From NCBI GenBank assembly GCA_903927605.1, contig CAIYNT010000321.1:1-10140 (forward strand): a stretch of 10,140 nt of DNA. Reading direction: 5' to 3'. The translations under genes were made by a program, and so were the position numbers. Below the pieces are notes generated by a model that was not told where the DNA came from, did no database searches, and worked only from the letters and a program-made list of their open reading frames with translations. The DNA comes from an uncultured Holophagaceae bacterium. Lineage in GTDB: Bacteria; Acidobacteriota; Holophagae; Holophagales; Holophagaceae. Below are positions 5,880 to 10,140 of the stretch, piece by piece; positions within the stretch are counted from its first letter, which is position 1, and every line of letters starts with the position of its first letter.

Positions 5880-8800
5880 ATGGCCTCCCTCGGATCCGAG
5901 CCAGCGGCGTCACTGTGGGTGCGAGCTGTGGATATGGAAGACCGGACTGATCCCCCCTTTGATCCCCTCCTTTCACGGGCGGAAACTCAGGCTGGTGGGG
6001 CTGATAGCTCACTCCGCCAGAATTCCCGCGCCCTTCAGCCGCCCGAATTCCCGGTGAAGGACTGGGATCGCTACGAGTATCTGGGCTTTCTCGGCCAAGG
6101 TGGCATGGGCATGGTGTTCCTGGCCCGGGATCGGCGGCTGGGTCGGGAAGTCGCCATCAAGTTCGTCCGTATCGGCGATGACCGCCACATCGAACGCTTC
6201 TTGGTGGAGGCCAGGGCTCAGGCCCGGGTGGACCACGAGCATGTGTGCAAGGTCTTTGAAGTGGGAGAGGTGGATGGCAGGGTCTTCATCTCGATGCAGC
6301 ACATCGCCGGATCCTCCCTGGAGGTGGCAGGCCCTGGACTCTCCCTCGAGCAGAAGGTGGTGGCGCTGCGCAACGCGGCCCGGGGGGTTCATGAGGCCCA
6401 CCGGATGGGCATCATCCACCGGGATCTCAAGCCGGCAAACATCATGGTGGAGCGAGCGGAGGACGGGTCCTTCCGCACCTTTGTCATGGATTTCGGCTTG
6501 GCGCATGAGTGGAACCAGGATGTCACCGAGACGGGTTCCGTGCTTGGCACGCCCGCCTACATGTCCCCGGAGCAGGCCAGTGGGGAGGTTTCCCGACTGG
6601 ACCGGCGCACCGACATCTACAGCCTGGGGGCCACCCTCTACCACTTGGCTACAGGCCGTCCGCCGGTCCAAGGATCCAACCCCCTGGAAGTTCTCAGTGC
6701 CATCTCTACCGAGGAGGTGCAATCCATGCGGGCCCTCGGCCTGGACATTCCAAGGGATCTGGAAGCCATCACGTTGAAGTGCCTGGAGAAGGATCGTTCC
6801 AAGCGCTACGACTCGGCCAAGGCCCTTGCGGATGATCTGGACCGCTTCCTTGCCGGGGAGCCCGTCCAGGCGCGGCCCACGGGGCTCTGGTACCGGGTCC
6901 AGCGCAAGCTCTCGAAGCACAAGCAGCTTGCCTCAGTCGGGGCCCTGGCGCTGGTGGTGGTTCTGCTGGCTCTGGGTTCAGCGATCAAGACCCGGAAGGA
7001 TGCGGCCCGCCGCGAGCGGCTCGCCCAGCACTTCACGGAAGGCATGGGCCACCTCGAAGCCATGGCCCGGTACTCGGCGCTGTCTCCCCTCCATGACATC
7101 CGTCCCGACCTGCAGGCCATCCGGACCCGCATGGTCCAGTTGCGGGAGGACATGAGGCAGGCCGGGACCTTCGCCAATGGGCCTGGAAACTACGCGCTCG
7201 GATCCGGTTACTTGACGCTGGACGATGATGAGAAGGCCCGGGAACACCTGCAGATGGCCTGGGATGCCGGTTTCCGTGAACCCCGTGCGGCCTATGCCCT
7301 GGCGCTCGTTCTCGGCCGGAGGTACCGGGAGAAGCTGCTGGAAGCTGAGCGCATCCCTTCTGCGGATCAACGGGAAGCCAGGAAACGGGACATCGAGGCG
7401 ACCCTCAGAGCTCCGGCCCTGGCTTTCCTGCGACAGGCCAGCGGTTCCGACGTGCCGTCCCCGGCCTACCTGGAGGCCCTCCAGGCCTTCTATCAGGGGC
7501 GGCTGGAGGAGGCCCTGGACCGACTGAAGAGGGTGGAGGACGACCTGCCCTGGTTCTACGAGGCTCCACTGCTCCGGGGTTCGCTGCTCCAGGCCCTGGC
7601 CTGGAACCGGTGGAACAAGGGGGACCGGGACGGAGCTCTCAGGGACTTTGATGCTGGCCGCAATGCCCTCGCCCTTGCCGCCGTGAGCGGTCGGAGCGCC
7701 CCCTCCGTTCACGCCGCTCTGGCGGAGCTGGAACTCAACGCCCTGATCATGGAGAAGTACGGCCAAGGCGACGTGATGATGCCCTTCGATCACGGCATGC
7801 GGGCCGTGAGTACGGCCCTGGCGGCCCAGGCGGACCATGTGCCCTCGCTCATCCTCGAGTCGGCGCTATTAGGACAACTCGCAGACTTCAAGACAAATCG
7901 AGGCGAACCGGCCGAAGCTCTGGTCCAGCAGGCCGTGGCCGCAGCGGAGAAGGCCCTGAAGGCCGGACCAAGCCGAGCAGATGCCTGGGTGGCTTTGGGT
8001 ATGGCCTACTACCAGTGGGGGAATGCCCGCCAGGAACAGAACCTCGATCCCACGAGCCAGCTGGCCAAGGGGCTTCAGGCCCTCGAAACCCTTTCGGCGG
8101 AGAAACGGGATTATCGGGTGGAAAACCACATCGGTCTGATCCACCAGACCTGGTCTGATTTCGAGGAGCAGAATGGGAAGGATCCTTCTACCCATCTGAA
8201 CGGGGCCATTGCCGCCTATGAGCGTGCCACGAAAATGGAGCCCCACCTGCTGCCCGCCTGGATCAACCTGGGCACCTGCCTCCAGCAGCGGGCGGCGTTG
8301 CCGAAGGCGGCTGATCCTGAGGCCGATCTCATGTTGGCGCTGAAAGTGCTGGATCAGGCCCAGACCCTCAATCCCAAGCACTTTGTCCCCTATTTCGTCC
8401 GCGGGAAGGTCCTCTACAGCCTCGCCTTGAGGAAGCGGGACCAGGGCGAGGATCCGGAACCGGAACTCCGGCGGTCCATTGACGCCAACGGCCAGGGCAT
8501 CGCCATCAACGGCGCCATTCCTCATTTGCACAATGGCGTTGGAACGGCCCTGTTGCAACTCGCCCAATGCGCGTGGGAGGCCGGAAGGGAGCCATTCCCT
8601 CTATTGACCCAGGCCCAGGAGGCCTATCGAAAGGCCATCCGGGTCGCCCCGAACCAGGTGCACGGCTACCTCAACATGGGCGATCTCCTGATCTGCAAGG
8701 CGCGCTGGGAAGGTGGCCAGAAATCCCTGCATAGCCTGCATGAAGCGGAGGCCGTGCTCCAGAAGGCGGAGGCGGTATCCCCTGGCAACAAGGCGTGCAT

Positions 8801-9395
8801 TGCGAACCTCGGCCGGGCCTGCGCGGTACGAATAGAAAGGACCCTGCGCGTGGGAGGGGACCCGACTTCGAGCATCCAGCGCGGGGAGTTTATTTTGGCG
8901 AAAGTCCTGGTTCTTGATCCGCAGGATCCGGATGCCCTCCATTACCTTGGGGAACTGCGCACGGCTGCGGCGAGGTGGAGGGTCCTGCATCAAAACGCTC
9001 AGCTGAAGGATTTCACCGCTGCTGCCGAGCCGCTGGAAAAGGCCCTGGACGTTGCCAGCGACTCCCTGGAGATCCAGCTAGCCCTCGCCCACCTCTATTT
9101 AACGCAGGCCCAGTGGGCGCGGACCACGGGGCAGGACGCTGCCCCGAGCCTAGTCCGAGGGCGAGCTATCCTGGTCCGCATCCTGAAAACCCAGCCCCGC
9201 TGTGCAGAGGCGATCGCCCTGCGAGGAGGCCTGGATCTGGAAGAAGCCGAGATCCCTTCACCGGACAGACGCACATCCAAGGCCTCGGAAGCCCAGCGGG
9301 CATTTGTCGAGGCCTTCAGCCTGAACCGGAATCTGATCGCGGAATGGAAGCCGCTGGCTGAGCGGGCCCGCCAACTGGCCGAGTCCGCACCCTGA
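5880..9395 (+). CDS. Transmembrane Ser/Thr protein kinase with extended TPR-like C-terminal domain
   Basis: This is a 1171-residue Hanks-type (PknB-like) kinase. The kinase domain spans about 65-330: glycine loop GQGGMGMV (72-79), catalytic Lys94, HRDLKPAN (180-187) with Asp182, DFG Asp204, GTPAYMSPE (223-231), Asp245 of the TDIYSLG helix, and a closing Arg309 in DRSKRY. All catalytic residues are intact, so activity is expected. A juxtamembrane basic stretch leads to one hydrophobic helix (about 349-369). Beyond it are about 170 residues of helical linker and then roughly 13 TPR-like units of about 45 residues (about 540-1171). Basic clusters flank both sides of the helix, so the side on which the repeats lie is not certain; a periplasmic position would be usual for PknB-like topology. 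The start is uncertain: ATG 5880 has a weak GGTGGA site and lies very near a possible -10, and Met19 (5934) is an alternative. The gene diverges from the globin/phosphatase block, which suggests but does not prove a kinase-phosphatase pairing. Confidence 0.95.
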   Translation: MASLGSEPAASLWVRAVDMEDRTDPPFDPLLSRAETQAGGADSSLRQNSRALQPPEFPVKDWDRYEYLGFLGQGGMGMVFLARDRRLGREVAIKFVRIGDDRHIERFLVEARAQARVDHEHVCKVFEVGEVDGRVFISMQHIAGSSLEVAGPGLSLEQKVVALRNAARGVHEAHRMGIIHRDLKPANIMVERAEDGSFRTFVMDFGLAHEWNQDVTETGSVLGTPAYMSPEQASGEVSRLDRRTDIYSLGATLYHLATGRPPVQGSNPLEVLSAISTEEVQSMRALGLDIPRDLEAITLKCLEKDRSKRYDSAKALADDLDRFLAGEPVQARPTGLWYRVQRKLSKHKQLASVGALALVVVLLALGSAIKTRKDAARRERLAQHFTEGMGHLEAMARYSALSPLHDIRPDLQAIRTRMVQLREDMRQAGTFANGPGNYALGSGYLTLDDDEKAREHLQMAWDAGFREPRAAYALALVLGRRYREKLLEAERIPSADQREARKRDIEATLRAPALAFLRQASGSDVPSPAYLEALQAFYQGRLEEALDRLKRVEDDLPWFYEAPLLRGSLLQALAWNRWNKGDRDGALRDFDAGRNALALAAVSGRSAPSVHAALAELELNALIMEKYGQGDVMMPFDHGMRAVSTALAAQADHVPSLILESALLGQLADFKTNRGEPAEALVQQAVAAAEKALKAGPSRADAWVALGMAYYQWGNARQEQNLDPTSQLAKGLQALETLSAEKRDYRVENHIGLIHQTWSDFEEQNGKDPSTHLNGAIAAYERATKMEPHLLPAWINLGTCLQQRAALPKAADPEADLMLALKVLDQAQTLNPKHFVPYFVRGKVLYSLALRKRDQGEDPEPELRRSIDANGQGIAINGAIPHLHNGVGTALLQLAQCAWEAGREPFPLLTQAQEAYRKAIRVAPNQVHGYLNMGDLLICKARWEGGQKSLHSLHEAEAVLQKAEAVSPGNKACIANLGRACAVRIERTLRVGGDPTSSIQRGEFILAKVLVLDPQDPDALHYLGELRTAAARWRVLHQNAQLKDFTAAAEPLEKALDVASDSLEIQLALAHLYLTQAQWARTTGQDAAPSLVRGRAILVRILKTQPRCAEAIALRGGLDLEEAEIPSPDRRTSKASEAQRAFVEAFSLNRNLIAEWKPLAERARQLAESAP
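7497..9392 (+). repeat. Tandem TPR-like protein repeat of about 45 residues, roughly 13 units
   Basis: Within the kinase C-terminus an acidic anchor, usually followed by Pro, recurs at residues 543, 584, 631, 676, 723, 768, 812, 858, 904, (948, Lys), 994, 1044, 1086 and 1129. Spacings are 41-50, mean about 45. The best-preserved anchors read GKDP, ADP, GEDP, GREP and GGDP. Each unit has a common layout: anchor, x3-5-Leu, helix B ending as (Y/L)xxAxxxxP, then helix A as (N)LGxxLxxxA. Sequence identity between units is low, so the DNA itself is not a simple tandem repeat. Compared with a 34-residue TPR, about 11 residues are added between helix A and helix B. Confidence 0.75.
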
Positions 9396-9405
9396 CGGGC
9401 ACTGA

Positions 9406-9744
9406 TCAGCCGTTGACCTTGATAGTTCCGGTGCTGCTGGCCCCCAGCGCGGTGGAGGCTGCGAGGCAGAGGACCTTGACCGTTCCCGCCTCAACCGCGC
9501 CCTTCGAAGGGGTCAGGCCAATGGTGTAGTTCCCGACGGCTTTGGGTGTGTAGACCGTGGCCTCGGAGGCCGAGTCCCCGACCGAGCAGACTGCCGTGCC
9601 GAAGAGGGCGTGGTTGTCCACATGAACGGTCAGGGGGGCTTTGGAGTCCCCCTTGACAAATACGACCTTGTCCTCGTACTTCGTCAGTTCCAGAGTGTCA
9701 GGCGTGCAGCCATCAGCATGCACTTTGACCTGTTTGGTCGGCAT
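9406..9744 (-). CDS. Small protein of unknown function, beta-rich, three evenly spaced Cys
   Basis: I do not recognise this 112-residue protein. It reads as short beta-strands (QVKVHA, KVVFVK, LTVHVDN, ATVYTP, NYTIGL, GTVKVLC, GTIKVNG) separated by polar turns, like a small Greek-key or Ig/cupredoxin-sized sandwich. There is no signal peptide or membrane helix, so it is probably cytoplasmic. Cysteines are at 13, 53 and 93, exactly 40 apart, and histidines at 9, 41 and 45. The C-terminal 20 residues are rich in Ala, Ser, Gly and Thr. The cupredoxin C-terminal copper loop (Cys-x-His-x-Met) is not present. ATG 9744 is chosen because GGAGGA lies 4 nt upstream. The frame stays open further upstream to 10080, but that extension would run across the intergenic region and into the antisense of the cyclophilin gene. 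It converges on the kinase gene with a 10-bp gap. Confidence 0.78.
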   Translation of the reverse strand: MPTKQVKVHADGCTPDTLELTKYEDKVVFVKGDSKAPLTVHVDNHALFGTAVCSVGDSASEATVYTPKAVGNYTIGLTPSKGAVEAGTVKVLCLAASTALGASSTGTIKVNG

Positions 9745-9748
9745 AGCT

Positions 9749-9754
9749 TCCTCC
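9749..9754 (-). promoter_or_regulatory. Shine-Dalgarno site of the small unknown gene
   Basis: On the minus strand this reads GGAGGA, 4 nt before ATG 9744. It is the strongest ribosome-binding site in this part of the window. It fixes the start of the 112-residue protein and argues against the longer frame opening further upstream. Confidence 0.7.
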
Positions 9755-9784
9755 ATGGAAAGGGAATAAAGGCGCCACTGAGGA

Positions 9785-9799
9785 TTCTGAGACTCAGAA
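9785..9799. promoter_or_regulatory. Perfect 7-bp palindrome, candidate operator
   Basis: TTCTGAG-A-CTCAGAA is a perfect inverted repeat with a 1-nt centre. It extends by two further G-C pairs beyond one mismatch on each side (9782-9802). It lies about 40 nt upstream of the leftward small gene's ATG, where a regulator could overlap its promoter. Symmetric 15-17 bp sites are typical of dimeric repressors, but I cannot name a regulator. Confidence 0.4.
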
Positions 9800-9879
9800 C
9801 CCAACAATGGAAGGGACAGCGCATAGCCTAGACCCCTCCATGAAAAATCAGAAGCAATTTGTCCTGGGAGCGAAAAGAA

Positions 9880-9908
9880 TGTCTGTCTCGACAGGGTCGA
9901 GGCAGACA
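9880..9908. terminator. Strong 13-bp hairpin; terminator-like on the minus strand
   Basis: Bases 9880-9892 pair with 9896-9908 (12 Watson-Crick pairs plus one G-T) around an AGG loop. Read leftward, the stem is followed by TTCTTTTC, as in an intrinsic terminator. Read rightward it has an A-rich lead-in and no U-tract. No leftward gene lies immediately upstream of it, so it may instead block antisense transcription out of the cyclophilin gene, act as a leader hairpin, or be a protein-binding inverted repeat. Confidence 0.5.
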
Positions 9909-9928
9909 GGGCGTCCGGGAAGTTCATG

Positions 9929-9957
9929 CTGACGCCAGTCGGCCCGGATCCTATTCT
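9929..9957 (+). promoter_or_regulatory. Candidate sigma-70-type promoter of the cyclophilin gene
   Basis: CTGACG (9929-9934) and TATTCT (9952-9957) each match four of six consensus bases and are separated by exactly 17 nt. The predicted start, around 9964, leaves a leader of about 20 nt holding GAGAGGTGA before ATG 9983. The upstream hairpin at 9880-9908 would lie outside this transcript. Confidence 0.4.
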
Positions 9958-9982
9958 GGATGTTTGACCATGAGAGGTGACC

Positions 9983-10140
9983 ATGACCCGTGTGCTCTTC
10001 CAGACCGATAAGGGCGACATCAACCTGCAACTCTTCCCGAAGGAAGCGCCGGGCACCGTGGCGAACTTCGTGAAGCTCATCGAATCCGGCTTCTACGACG
10101 GCCTCGCCTTCCACCGCGTCATCCCCAACTTCATGATCCA
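9983..10140 (+). CDS. Cyclophilin-type peptidyl-prolyl cis-trans isomerase (3' end outside window)
   Basis: The first 52 codons of a cyclophilin are present; the gene runs off the window end. Cyclophilins catalyse cis-trans isomerisation of peptide bonds before proline and assist protein folding. Visible landmarks are a beta-strand start [13 protein letters not shown], the [10 protein letters not shown] helix, [17 protein letters not shown] with FHR at residues 43-45 (Arg45 corresponds to the catalytic Arg55 of human CypA), and the start of the FMIQ segment. There is no signal peptide, so a cytoplasmic PpiB-like enzyme is most likely. ATG 9983 has an AGAGGTGA ribosome site immediately upstream. 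The gene diverges from the small unknown gene across a 238-bp region holding two inverted repeats. Confidence 0.95.
   Translation, partial: MTRVLFQTDKGDINLQLFPKEAPGTVANFVKLIESGFYDGLAFHRVIPNFMI

Noticed and set aside
6009..8567. Three long leftward frames opposite the kinase gene (6009-6920, 6978-7838, 7869-8567)
   Set aside because: They mirror the codon bias of the sense gene, show no family signature, and overlie intact kinase and repeat sequence.
9402..9409. CTGATCAG palindrome at the kinase/unknown gene junction as a terminator
   Set aside because: It is only 4 bp per arm with no loop and no U-tract, and it overlaps the stop codon of the leftward gene.
9745..10080. Upstream extension of the small unknown gene to a 224-residue frame
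   Set aside because: It would cover the palindrome, the hairpin, the cyclophilin promoter and the antisense of the cyclophilin coding start. ATG 9744 has a strong GGAGGA site.

Overview
This is a GC-rich, gene-dense bacterial chromosomal window with nine clear protein-coding genes, the last cut by the window end. I see no tRNA, rRNA, CRISPR array, insertion sequence or phage gene. The gene content (bactofilin with an M23 peptidase, a UbiA prenyltransferase of the futalosine/menaquinone-associated type, a Ser/Thr kinase fused to a very long TPR-like domain, an FHA-GAF-PP2C phosphatase) fits a Gram-negative phylum such as Acidobacteriota (Holophagae/Geothrix-like). Myxococcota or a related deltaproteobacterial group is the main alternative. 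This placement is inference from family resemblance, not a database match.

Layout. Bases 139-1152 (+) encode RuvB, the Holliday-junction branch-migration motor. Converging on it with a 10-bp gap is a five-gene leftward block that reads, in transcription order: single-domain globin (5788-5375), FHA-GAF-SpoIIE/PP2C phosphatase (5363-3717), UbiA-type prenyltransferase (3666-2671), membrane-anchored M23 peptidase (2610-1639) and bactofilin (1621-1163). The gaps are 11, 50, 60 and 17 nt, so the block could be one transcript, although only the last pair is an evident functional unit. Diverging from the globin across 91 bp is a large rightward gene (5880-9395) for a transmembrane Ser/Thr kinase. A 112-residue unknown protein (9744-9406, -) converges on the kinase with another 10-bp gap. 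A divergent intergenic region with two inverted repeats then leads to a cyclophilin-type peptidyl-prolyl isomerase (9983 onward, +).

How the genes may work together. The kinase and the phosphatase, which carries a phosphothreonine-binding FHA domain, face each other across a shared promoter region and could be opposing arms of one phospho-signalling switch. The globin sits 11 nt ahead of the phosphatase and might supply a haem gas-binding component. M23 peptidase plus bactofilin is a recurrent cell-shape module, in which a cytoplasmic polymer scaffold locates a periplasmic wall hydrolase. The prenyltransferase belongs to quinone biosynthesis.

The most distinctive feature is the kinase C-terminus. 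About 590 residues hold some 13 tandem TPR-like units with a period near 45 residues instead of 34, each marked by an Asp/Glu-(Pro) turn. Other useful points are a relocated GTG start for the bactofilin, a 13-bp hairpin in front of the cyclophilin gene, and three cysteines exactly 40 residues apart in the small unknown protein.
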